The notes below the pieces were generated by a model. It made no database searches. It saw nothing but the letters and a program-made list of their open reading frames with translations, and was not told the origin of the DNA. The position numbers and the translations under genes are program-made. From NCBI GenBank assembly GCA_002377855.1, contig DFQQ01000044.1:90258-154257 (forward strand): 64,000 bases of DNA, in the 5' to 3' direction. This stretch comes from Acidovorax delafieldii (GTDB taxonomy: Bacteria; Pseudomonadota; Gammaproteobacteria; Burkholderiales; Burkholderiaceae_C). Shown here piece by piece: positions 52,351-60,498 of the stretch (positions are counted from its first letter, which is position 1; the number at the start of each line of letters is the position of its first letter).

Positions 52351-53620
52351 TCCTTCCGGTGCTCGCCGAACTTGCACCGCGCTTTGAGGCACTGCGCTCC
52401 TTGTTGCCCACCTGCTGTGGCTTCTGAGCGGCCACTTGGTGCTGCGCCTCCGCAAAAGCCTTGGCACTCTGCACAACAGCGTGTGCATTGCATCCACCGT
52501 CGGCACATCAACCACCTTCAAATGCACCATCCCCAATTTGCCTTGCACCGCGAACATCTTGCTGTTGTCCAAACCGCCCAGTTCGAGATGGTCGATGCGC
52601 GTCAATCCTGCCAGTTGGGCAGCTACCGCAACCGTAGCGGCGGCGTTGTCGGTCAATTGATCCGGCTTGCGCCTGAACTGGGCATCGATCTTCAGGAGGG
52701 CAGTCTGCGCTTGCTTGAACAACGGGCTGTCTTGCATTCCCGCATCTTGGCGCGATGCCGGGGCTAACGCTTTCTCTTTGAGCTTTTCGTCAATGGCGTC
52801 GCCGGGCCCGCTTTGCCGTCTTCCTTGAGATGGTTATCGTGCTGAAAGGTTGTGACATCATGCCGTGTGCCGGGGCCCATGCGCCCGTCAGCTGCAAGCG
52901 GCTTGCCGTTGGCGCCCAGGTAACCCAATTGGCCGAGCTTGACTTGAAGATCGCGTAGCGATTCACCATGAGCGCCTTGAAGAAGCGTGCCATGGTCACT
53001 CGCCGGCTTCGTTAGCGTGACCTCGCCCTTGGCCAGACCTGCCATCACCTCAGGGGTGAGTTTGCCCTTCCAATCGGTAAAGCGATCCTGCCTGTCCTTC
53101 AGTCCGTTGTTACGTTGTTGATGACTCGAGTGGCCAAAACGACATCTTCTCGGGCGGCTCCATGGATATTGGTCTTCCAATATGCGAGAGCAATTTTTGA
53201 AGCGTTGTCGGGATCCGATGCCAGTTGCGGATGATTCACCAAGTCCAGCCCCACAGCCTTGCCCGCGGTCACGTACTGATCCTTGCCGGTGAGTTGGATA
53301 TAGCCTCTGCAGCGGTGTTTGTACCCGTCGCCCGGATCGGTATTTCCCATTCGACCACCGCACATCAGTTCGCCAAGATGTTCGGGCTTTCCTTGAAGTG
53401 CTTCGAGGCGAGCTTCTTCCAGCTCGTCGCGACCATTGCGAAAAGCCGACCGTACTGGAATCTGATCGATGCCTGCGAGTATTTGAAGCCTTCATTCAGG
53501 CGTTTCAAGTCAAGCGATTCATGCGTGACTTGCGCCATGTAGTTGGCCAAATTCCGCAGGCGATTTGATCCCCGCGGCATAGGCATCTAAAAGAACTTTA
53601 TTTTGTCGGTCGTTGGACAT
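52351..53620 (-). pseudogene. Broken peptidoglycan-hydrolase effector: GH19 + PG-binding + XVIPCD-like tail
   Basis: Reading the minus strand from ATG 53620 across about five frameshifts gives an ordered set of domains. First a GH19-like lysozyme (LANYMAQVTHES, LKRLNEGFKYS, GRMGNTDPGDGYKHRCRGYI, QLTGKDQYVTAGKAVGLDLV); then a peptidoglycan-binding domain (SLRDLQVKLGQLGYLGANGK, DGRMGPGTRHDVTTFQHDN); then an acidic/Gln tail with LTRIDHLELGGLDNSKMFAV resembling the XVIPCD secretion domain of Xanthomonas T4SS effectors. An extra T near 53553 causes the first shift. The C-terminus runs into an IS481 element. Confidence 0.72.
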
Positions 53621-53686
53621 GATTTTCTCCGGTGGCGGTTGCTCTTATCTGCAGCAACCCCGCGCATCGTTGTTTGTGACGCAGTA

Positions 53687-54436
53687 CTACTTCAGTTTCA
53701 CTTGAGGCAGCGAAGACGGGTCGAAGCCGTCCAACTTGATGATTCCCAAAGTTTGGCTTGAGAGATTGATCTGCTTCTTGCGGCCGGTTATTGTGTCGCT
53801 GACGCCACGCACAGCCTCGTGCAAGACCCAGCCGTTGATTTCGGGCGCGTACTTGAAGTGAAATTCATTCCACCAGTGTTCACGGGACCCGCCTTCCGTG
53901 ACCACAGTGAAACGCCCGGGAGCCACACGTGAATAGCTATAGGGGTCTCCCGCAGCGCCCCCGCACCGGGCGCATGAAACGATCTTGTCGTTCTGGGCGA
54001 GCGTTCTCAACTGCCCTTGTCCATCGCGTGCCACTAGCAACAATGTGCGCGACGGGCCTTCCCGTGCACTCGGATCATTGCTGGCAGGACGCTCAAGTAC
54101 GATCAGTGCTGCAGCGTTGCCTTGACCAGTAAGATCGCCAATCTGGGCATCCAGCAGATTGGACCCGTCGGCAGTCAGACCTTTTAAGTCATCTTTGGTC
54201 AGTGGCTGGACGCTGCCCGGTTCCTGTGGGGAATCCGACGTTGGCGCCGAGCCGGCAGTCTGCACAGGCACTATGTTTGGTTGAGCGGCGAGGCTGGCTG
54301 CAGAGAAACATGCCACCCAAGCCAATGAAAGAGCCAAAGTTGATCGAAGTGCCAGCGAGCGAGTGAGATGGGCCGGTCCAGGTGCGGTCGAACTGGCGGA
54401 TCCGAACAATGCGGAAAAAAATTTACTTGTTCTCAT
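53687..54436 (-). CDS. Exported protein resembling the XAC2610 immunity protein (T4SS killing system)
   Basis: An intact 249-residue protein with an N-terminal export segment (STLALSLAWVACFSAASLA) and a beta-rich body: LLDAQIGDLTGQGNAAALIV, SRTLLLVARDGQGQLRTL, NDKIVSCARCGGAAGDPYSY, FTVVTEGGSREHWWNEFHFK. The pattern, especially the C-x-x-C-G-G-x(4)-D-P core, recalls XAC2610, the periplasmic inhibitor paired with the GH19 effector XAC2609. It lies directly upstream of a gene with that effector's domain order, 66 bp from its start. Recognition is from memory of the family, not a search. Confidence 0.6.
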   Translation of the reverse strand: MRTSKFFSALFGSASSTAPGPAHLTRSLALRSTLALSLAWVACFSAASLAAQPNIVPVQTAGSAPTSDSPQEPGSVQPLTKDDLKGLTADGSNLLDAQIGDLTGQGNAAALIVLERPASNDPSAREGPSRTLLLVARDGQGQLRTLAQNDKIVSCARCGGAAGDPYSYSRVAPGRFTVVTEGGSREHWWNEFHFKYAPEINGWVLHEAVRGVSDTITGRKKQINLSSQTLGIIKLDGFDPSSLPQVKLK

Positions 54437-54483
54437 TTAAATCTTTCAGCTAACGGATTCGGACTGGAGGACTGCAGGCGCTG

Positions 54484-54963
54484 TTACGAAGCCACGCAAT
54501 TCCTGTCGACCTCTTTGCACTTTTGGATGCCCGATGCAATCGCTTCATCCACGGTCGCTCTGGACGCAATGTTGTAACCCCATTCGCCGACGATCATTGC
54601 CGTGCAGCCATTCCTATAGGAGTTCTCGATCTTGCAGTGCTCGCCGCCCTTTGCCGCACAGTCAGCCAACGCTGCCTGTTGCGCGGCAGGTTCACTTGGG
54701 AGCCCGGTCGAGAAACCAAGAATGCCTTGTGGCTTGTCGCCAGCGATCGCACCCCAGCGGTCCTCCCACAAAGGCGCTGGAGCGCTGGGCGCTTGCTGCT
54801 GCCCACCGCTGCTCCTGCCGCCGTTACCAGGGATAGGAGCACATGCCGCAGTCGCGCGCCCACCAATCGGGTAGAAACCCGGCGGGCAGTTTCCTTCGGC
54901 ATGCACGCCCACACTGAAACAAGAAAGAGCGAGCAACGCCCCAGCCAAGTGGATGCGTTTCAT
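54484..54963 (-). CDS. DUF4189-domain exported protein
   Basis: A 159-residue protein with signal peptide (MKRIHLAGALLALSCFSVGVHAEG), an N-terminal NCPPGFYPIGG...ACAPIPG segment, a Gln/Ser-rich linker and the DUF4189 core (DRWGAIAGDKP, AALADCAAKGGEHCKIENSYRNGCTAMIVGEWG). Such proteins occur near T4SS effector loci in Xanthomonadaceae, as far as I recall. The start is ATG 54963; the frame is open 69 codons further upstream. Confidence 0.75.
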   Translation of the reverse strand: MKRIHLAGALLALSCFSVGVHAEGNCPPGFYPIGGRATAACAPIPGNGGRSSGGQQQAPSAPAPLWEDRWGAIAGDKPQGILGFSTGLPSEPAAQQAALADCAAKGGEHCKIENSYRNGCTAMIVGEWGYNIASRATVDEAIASGIQKCKEVDRNCVAS

Positions 54964-55472
54964 GGGCGTACTCCAGGGTCGCCTTGATGGGCCCTCACAC
55001 TGTCTGGGGGGCACTTGAGCGCTGGACCGGTAGGCGTTGTTGTGCGCCTTCCAGTGGGTCTGCAGGGCCAACGACATCGGGGTGTAGAGATTGGTCATCA
55101 GGGGATTGTGCTGTAGGCCCAAAGTCATGAGCGAGATTGCAGCCGCTGAGGAAGCCAAATCTTGAATCACTTGCCCCCTTCGGAGAAGACTCTAACGAGA
55201 GTGTTCCAAATCATCTGGATGTGTTTTCTGGTGGGGAGGCGGATACTGAGCGCCCAAAAGTGATATTGTCCCACCGTCCATTTCTACATCATGAGTACGC
55301 ATATTGATGCGCAAATGGAATCTCTGAAAGTCACCGCTACACCACAGATTCACTTGGCCGAGGTGCAGAACAAGGAGCAATGAGGCAGCTCACTTTGTTG
55401 ATCAAACGAGGCGGGGGCCAGCCGGGGTCGAAGTGCAGCTGCACCCTCTCACATCGCATGGCTTTGATCCAC
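54964..55472. other. Gene-poor 509-bp stretch in the island
   Basis: No intact gene. The minus-strand frame feeding into the DUF4189 gene is open from 55170 (SSAAAISLMTLGLQHNPLMTN and on) and may be the end of another decayed gene. The part from 55200 to 55472 has only short unrelated ORFs. Confidence 0.4.
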
Positions 55473-55636
55473 TCACCGCGCCAAGGCAGGTAGTTGTACC
55501 TGCTGCGCGGGATCTTTCGCTCGATGCACAAACAGCGCCAGTGCCGGTACCTTGATGAGCGCCTCAGCCTGCTCAACCGTGCCATGCAGCCATGTATCCC
55601 AGTCCGTCTTTTCAAGCGGACCCACTGTCCGTTTGT
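55473..55636 (-). pseudogene. C-terminal fragment of an SRAP-family (YedK-like) protein
   Basis: The minus-strand codons PLEKTDWDTWLHGTVEQAEA then LIKVPALALFVHRAKD look like the C-terminal part of SOS response-associated peptidases of Burkholderiales. The N-terminal two thirds, including the catalytic Cys2, are missing. Immediately beyond, the sequence turns into plus-strand umuC. SRAP proteins shield abasic sites in single-stranded DNA. Confidence 0.55.
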
Positions 55637-55650
55637 CCTGCATGTCGGGC

Positions 55651-56760
55651 GGGCGCTTGGCCTTGAGCGCGAACTTCACGCTGTATGGCTACATGAGCGA
55701 TCGCATGATCAGCCTGGCGGCGGGCTTGGGCCCTACGCAGGAGATCTACAGCATTGATGAGTCGTTCATCGGGCTGCAGGGGGTGAGAGGCGACCTGACC
55801 CAACGCAGCCATGCCATACGCGACCGTATCCTCCAGTGGGTGGGCATTCCCTGCGGCGTGGGTATTGGCCAGACCAAGACTTCGGCGAAACTCGCTAACT
55901 ACATTGCCAAGACCGCAGAGCGCAAACCGGGCAGCTACCCGGCCGAGCTAGCCCAGGTCTGCAACCTGACCGCGCTACCCGCCCAGGACCTGGACCTGGA
56001 CGATGTGCTGGCCGCCACGCTGGCGGAAGAAGTTTGGGGGTAGGCCGCAAGATTGCTGCGCAGCTGCACGAGAGTGGTGTGCACACTGTGCTGGACTTGG
56101 CCCGGCTAGACCCGGCCACCGTGCGCAGGCGATGGAGCGTGGTGCTGGAGCGCACTGTGCGCGAGCTGCAGGGCATGCAGTGCATCGACCTGGATGATGC
56201 ACCCGTCCCCAAGAAAGAAATTGCCTGCACCCGATCCTTTGGCCAGGCGGTGACAGAGCTGCCGCCGCTGGTGGAGGCCGTGAGCGAGTTCGCCAGCCGT
56301 GCAGCAGAGAAGCTACGCAAGCAGGGCAGCTTGGCCAGTCAACTGCTAGTGTTCTGCCATACATCCCCCTTCCGCCCAGGGCCCCGATTTAACCGCAGCA
56401 TCGTCGTACCGCTGCGCCGTCCCACGGCCGACACTGGCAAGCTGGTGTGGGCAGCAGCTGCAGGCATGCGGCGCGCATCTATGAACCGGGCTACAAGATG
56501 GCCAAGGCGGGGGTCATGCTGCTGGAACTGATGCCGGGGAGTGTGCTGCAGGGTGAGCTGGATCTGGAAGAGGAAGACCACCGTGACCGCACCGAGTTGA
56601 TGGTGGCACTGGACACGCTCAACCGACGCTATGGCAAGGGCACCGTGCACTCAGGTGCCACGGGGGGACGAACAAGGGCAGGGATTGGGGAATGAAGCAG
56701 GAGAGGCGCACGCCGCAGTACACGACGCGGTGAGAGGATGTGCCGGTGGCGAGAGCGTGA
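55651..56760 (+). pseudogene. umuC: umuC remnant (DNA polymerase V catalytic subunit), truncated and frameshifted
   Basis: The first recognisable residues are ALSANFTLYGYMSDRMISLA, so the N-terminal catalytic start is missing. IYSIDESFIGLQGV carries the DE of the palm, followed by GIGQTKTSAKLANYIAKTAE. After VWG (about 56040) the frame shifts to VGRKIAAQLHESGVHTVLDL, later PFRPGPRFNRSIVVPLRRPT. It shifts again near 56465 to YEPGYKMAKAGVMLLELMPG. The tail MKQERRTPQYTTR ends in TGA where TGG is expected, then EDVPVARA. It cannot be functional. Confidence 0.85.
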
Positions 56761-57025
56761 GCTAAAAAATTCGGAATGTTGTAGGACTGCTCTATCGCGA
56801 TAGTACGCCTTGGCTGGCGATCGGCGGACGACTGCATCCAGCCTTGGATATTCAGCAGTTCAGCGAAATTAGTCCAACCCAACCCAACCCAACCCAATGG
56901 TCACAATCGTGATGGGCTAAATCTACTTGGGCACAAGACGGGCACTGAATGGGCACAACTTGGGCACAAACAAAAATGCCCACTAAAAAGTGGGCATTTA
57001 CTGCTAGCTATAACGGCTATTCTAT
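56761..57025. other. Island right edge, non-coding
   Basis: It contains CCAACCCAACCCAACCCAAC-type 5-bp tandem repeats (56873-56897), a GGGCACAA-rich stretch at 56930-56970, and the terminator at 56972-57000. Nothing else is recognised. Confidence 0.5.
56972..57000 (-). terminator. Rho-independent terminator after tRNA-fMet
   Basis: On the minus strand AAATGCCCACT, loop TTTT, AGTGGGCATTTTTG, 26 bp beyond the tRNA. It closely resembles the terminator at 50975-51004, supporting duplication of the tRNA 3' neighbourhood. Confidence 0.85.
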
Positions 57026-57102
<77 letters not shown>

Positions 57103-57123
57103 GTAGATTTAAATTATACCCTA

Positions 57124-57522
57124 TTATTCGGCTGCTGCCGAAGAATTTTCAGTTTCTGCGGTATTTCCGCGGTCAACCAGCTCCACCAGAGCCATAGGTG
57201 CGTTGTCGCCCACGCGGAAACCCATCTTCAGAATACGGGTGTAACCACCGGGACGCGCATTGAAGCAGGGGCCCAGGTCGTTGAACAGCTTCGTCACGCT
57301 GTCGCGGTCACGCAGACGGTTGAATGCCAGACGACGATTAGCAACCGTGTCCACCTTGGCCAAAGTGATCATGGGCTCGATCACACGGCGCAGTTCTTTT
57401 GCTTTGGGCACTGTGGTCTTGATGGCCTCGTGCTCAATGAGCGAGTTCATCATGTTCTGCAGCATCGCCAAACGGTGCGAGCTGGTGCGATTGAGTTTAC
57501 GAAGTCCGTGTCCGTGACGCAT
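57124..57522 (-). CDS. rplQ: 50S ribosomal protein L17
   Basis: 132 residues beginning MRHGHGLRKLNRTSSHRLAMLQNM, the conserved L17 start, with KELRRVIEPMITLAKVD. Last gene of the alpha operon; a 93-bp spacer from rpoA holds a small hairpin (GTTCCCC/GGGGAAC at 57582-57600). Confidence 0.98.
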   Translation of the reverse strand: MRHGHGLRKLNRTSSHRLAMLQNMMNSLIEHEAIKTTVPKAKELRRVIEPMITLAKVDTVANRRLAFNRLRDRDSVTKLFNDLGPCFNARPGGYTRILKMGFRVGDNAPMALVELVDRGNTAETENSSAAAE

Positions 57523-57615
57523 GGTGCTTTCCTTTTTACTTTGATTAAATCAGGCAGCCGTATCAGGTACTGCCCAATGCACTGTTCCCCAACTCGGGGA
57601 ACCGAAAATTATAAC

Positions 57616-58608
57616 TTAACGCTTATCCAGGCCAGCAGGCGGCCAGTTTTCAAGCTTCATACCCAGAGTGAGACCACGAGAAGCCAAGACTTCCTTGATT
57701 TCGTTGAGTGACTTGCGGCCCAGGTTAGGCGTCTTGAGCAACTCATTTTCGGTGCGCTGAATCAGGTCACCGATGTAGTAGATGTTCTCAGCCTTGAGGC
57801 AGTTTGCCGAACGCACAGTCAGTTCCAGCTCATCGACGGGGCGCAGCAAGATGGGGTCAAATGTTGCACCACCGCGAGGACCCGAAGGTGTCTCGAACGC
57901 GGTCAGCTCACCACCCTCCAGCTGGGCAAACACGGCCAACTGCTCCACCAGAATCTTGGCGGATGCGCGAACTGCATCTTCTGCAGTGATAGCGCCGTTG
58001 GTTTCGATCTCTACCACCAGCTTGTCTAGATCGGTACGCTGCTCAACGCGGGCGCTTTCAACGGTGTAGCTCACACGCTTGACCGGAGAGAACGATGCGT
58101 CCAGAACGATGCGACCAATCGACTTGGTGGCCTCGTCGGCGTAGCGACGCATGCTGCCAGGCACATAGCCACGGCCCTTTTCCACCTTGATCTGCATGTC
58201 CAGCTTGCCACCTTGCGAAAGGTGCGCTATCACATGGTCTGGGTTGACAATTTCCACGTCATGGGGCGTCTGAATGTCACGCGCCGTCACCACACCTTCA
58301 CCATCCTTGCGCAGGCTCAAGGTCACTTCGTCGCGGTTGTGCAGCTTGAAGACAACACCCTTCAGGTTCAAGAGAATGTTCACCACATCTTCTTGCACGC
58401 CATCAATCGACGAGTATTCGTGAAGCACGCCAGCAATGGTCACTTCAGTCGCTGCGTAACCCACCATAGACGAGAGCAGAACGCGTCGGATGGCGTTGCC
58501 CAACGTGTGGCCGTAACCACGTTCAAAGGGCTCCAAAGCCACCTTGGCACGATTGTGGCCAAGCTGCTCAACATTGATCGCCTTGGGTTTCAGCAAATTG
58601 GTCTGCAT
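57616..58608 (-). CDS. rpoA: RNA polymerase alpha subunit
   Basis: 330 residues. N-terminal dimerisation domain with GYGHTLGNAIRRVLLSSM; C-terminal DNA- and activator-binding domain with LKAENIYYIGDLIQRTENEL and NLGRKSLNEIKEVLASRGLT. Full length and without unusual features. Confidence 0.99.
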   Translation of the reverse strand: MQTNLLKPKAINVEQLGHNRAKVALEPFERGYGHTLGNAIRRVLLSSMVGYAATEVTIAGVLHEYSSIDGVQEDVVNILLNLKGVVFKLHNRDEVTLSLRKDGEGVVTARDIQTPHDVEIVNPDHVIAHLSQGGKLDMQIKVEKGRGYVPGSMRRYADEATKSIGRIVLDASFSPVKRVSYTVESARVEQRTDLDKLVVEIETNGAITAEDAVRASAKILVEQLAVFAQLEGGELTAFETPSGPRGGATFDPILLRPVDELELTVRSANCLKAENIYYIGDLIQRTENELLKTPNLGRKSLNEIKEVLASRGLTLGMKLENWPPAGLDKR

Positions 58609-58662
58609 TCAAACTTCCTCTCAATACCCCCAGCTCGTTACACCGGTAAGGCTGGTGAAGCG

Positions 58663-58690
58663 CCTAAACCGCGATGCCTCGCGGTTTAGG
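58663..58690. promoter_or_regulatory. 12-bp perfect stem-loop in the rpsD-rpoA spacer
   Basis: CCTAAACCGCGA, loop TGCC, TCGCGGTTTAGG. No T-run follows, so it is more likely an mRNA stability or processing element, or an attenuator, than a terminator. Confidence 0.6.
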
Positions 58691-58720
58691 AACGATTTAC
58701 TCGAAAACTAAGACGAGTGA

Positions 58721-59344
58721 TTAGCGCGAGTACAACTCAACGATCAGAGATTCGTTGATGTCGGCACCGAACTCATCACGGTCAGGCACCTTCTTGAAGA
58801 CACCTTCAGCCTTGTCAGCATTCACATCCACCCAGGCTGGCATGCCCACTTGGGCGGCAAGCTGCAGAGCTTCAGTAATGCGAGACTGCTTCTTCGATTT
58901 TTCACGCACAGCCACCACATCACCGACCTTCACCAGGTACGAGGGGATGTTGACGGATTGGCCGTTCACTGTGATGGCCTTGTGCGAAACCAGCTGGCGA
59001 GCTTCAGCGCGTGTGGAACCAAAGCCCATGCGGTACACGACGTTGTCCAAGCGCGATTCCAGCAGGAACAGCAGGTTGGCGCCAGTATTGCCCTTCTTGC
59101 CATCTGCAGCTTCAAAGTAGCGGCGGAATTGCTTTTCCAGAATGCCGTACATGCGCTTGACTTTTTGCTTTTCGCGCAGTTGCAGGCCGTAGTCCGAGGT
59201 ACGTGCACCCGATGTGCGGCCATGCTGGCCTGGCTTCGAGTCGAATTTGGACTTGTCAGCGATCGAGCGGCGCGCGCTCTTCAAAAACAGGTCAGTGCCT
59301 TCGCGGCGGGAGAGTTTGGCCTTGGGGCCGAGGTAACGTGCCAC
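58721..59344 (-). CDS. rpsD: 30S ribosomal protein S4
   Basis: 207 residues: MARYLGPKAKLSRREGTDLF, the S4 RNA-binding domain (RLDNVVYRMGFGSTRAEARQ), end IVELYSR. S4 is the known autoregulator of the alpha operon in E. coli; whether the S4 target in the rpsM leader exists here is not visible by eye. Confidence 0.98.
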   Translation of the reverse strand: MARYLGPKAKLSRREGTDLFLKSARRSIADKSKFDSKPGQHGRTSGARTSDYGLQLREKQKVKRMYGILEKQFRRYFEAADGKKGNTGANLLFLLESRLDNVVYRMGFGSTRAEARQLVSHKAITVNGQSVNIPSYLVKVGDVVAVREKSKKQSRITEALQLAAQVGMPAWVDVNADKAEGVFKKVPDRDEFGADINESLIVELYSR

Positions 59345-59435
59345 TTGAGCTTCCTTTTATGTCATCTACCGCAAACCATTGCGGGAGCCGCCTGGAGCGC
59401 TTTCGCGTCTGCAGGCGGCGGTGGGCTTGAGAAAA

Positions 59436-59840
59436 TTAGATACGGCGACGCTTTTGAGGGCGGCAGCCGTTGTGCGGAACGGGCGTCACATCGGAGATCG
59501 ATGTGATGCGGATGCCCAAAGCACCCAGTGCGCGCACAGAAGATTCACGACCTGGGCCTGGGCCCTTGATTTCAACGTCAAGGTTCTTGATGCCTTGGTC
59601 AATGGCTGCGCGGCCAGCCACTTCAGACGCAACCTGGGCTGCGAATGGAGTGGACTTGCGAGAGCCCTTGAAACCCTGACCACCCGACGAAGCCCAAGAC
59701 AAGGCGTTGCCTTGGCGATCGGTGATGGTAATGATCGTGTTGTTGAACGACGCATGCACGTGCGCGATACCGTCCGAAACGTTCTTGCGAACCTTTTTGC
59801 GAACGCGTTGTGCAGCGTTATTGGCAGGAGATTTAGCCAT
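59436..59840 (-). CDS. rpsK: 30S ribosomal protein S11
   Basis: 134 residues with VHASFNNTIITITDRQGNAL and the C-terminal GCRPQKRRRI. It starts 18 bp after rpsM. Standard length and position. Confidence 0.98.
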   Translation of the reverse strand: MAKSPANNAAQRVRKKVRKNVSDGIAHVHASFNNTIITITDRQGNALSWASSGGQGFKGSRKSTPFAAQVASEVAGRAAIDQGIKNLDVEIKGPGPGRESSVRALGALGIRITSISDVTPVPHNGCRPQKRRRI

Positions 59841-59858
59841 GTTGATCTTTCAATCTCT

Positions 59859-60224
59859 TTATTTCTTCAGTGCAGCTGCACCCTTGCGCGGACCCTTGCG
59901 AGTACGAGCATTGGTACGCGTACGCTGACCACGCATTGGCAGACCACGGCGGTGGCGGAAACCACGGTAGCAGCCAATGTCCATCAAGCGCTTGATGTTC
60001 ATGGTGGTCTCGCGGCGCAGATCACCTTCGATAGTGAACTGCTCGATTTGCTCGCGAATTTTTTCCAAGTCGCCATCCGTCAGATCTTTGATCTTCTTGG
60101 AATAAGCAATACCTGTTGCTTCGCAGATTTTGCGAGCGCGGGTGCGACCGATACCAAAGATGGAGGTCAGACCGATTTCCGCATGCTTGTGGGGCGGAAT
60201 GTTAATGCCAGCGATACGTGCCAT
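59859..60224 (-). CDS. rpsM: 30S ribosomal protein S13
   Basis: 121 residues, MARIAGINIPPHKHAEIGLT to the basic tail TNARTRKGPRKGAAALKK, including RHRRGLPMRGQRTRTNART. First full-size gene of the alpha operon, preceded by rpmJ. Confidence 0.98.
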   Translation of the reverse strand: MARIAGINIPPHKHAEIGLTSIFGIGRTRARKICEATGIAYSKKIKDLTDGDLEKIREQIEQFTIEGDLRRETTMNIKRLMDIGCYRGFRHRRGLPMRGQRTRTNARTRKGPRKGAAALKK

Positions 60225-60247
60225 ATGCGTCCTCTAATACTTTCCAA

Positions 60248-60361
60248 TCAACCCTGGCGCTGCTTATGACGCAGATCCGTGCAGATCACGCGCACCACAC
60301 CCTTGCGGCGGATGATCTTGCAGTTGCGGCAGATTTTTTTGACCGAAGCCGAAACTCTCAT
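60248..60361 (-). CDS. rpmJ: 50S ribosomal protein L36, zinc (C+) form
   Basis: 37 codons: MRVSASVKKICRNCKIIRRK, then GVVRVICTDLRHKQRQG. Zinc ligands Cys11, Cys14, Cys27 and His32 are present, so this is the zinc-dependent paralogue. It lies between secY and rpsM, 23 bp before rpsM. Confidence 0.97.
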   Translation of the reverse strand: MRVSASVKKICRNCKIIRRKGVVRVICTDLRHKQRQG

Positions 60362-60465
60362 TGCATTCTCCTAAAACTTTTCCATCCGTCCCGGCTGTTT
60401 CGCACGGAACACAACTTGTGCCCGCGAAAATTCGTGGGGCGCTAACTCAACCTATTTGTGCCAGC

Positions 60466-60491
60466 CATGACTACCTCAGAGGGTGGTCATG
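60466..60491. promoter_or_regulatory. Stem-loop between secY and rpmJ
   Basis: CATGACTACC and GGTGGTCATG pair (one mismatch) around a short loop, just after the secY stop. The 137-bp spacer contains no infA gene. It may mark the spc/alpha transcript boundary. Confidence 0.5.
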
Positions 60492-60498
60492 ACTTTGC

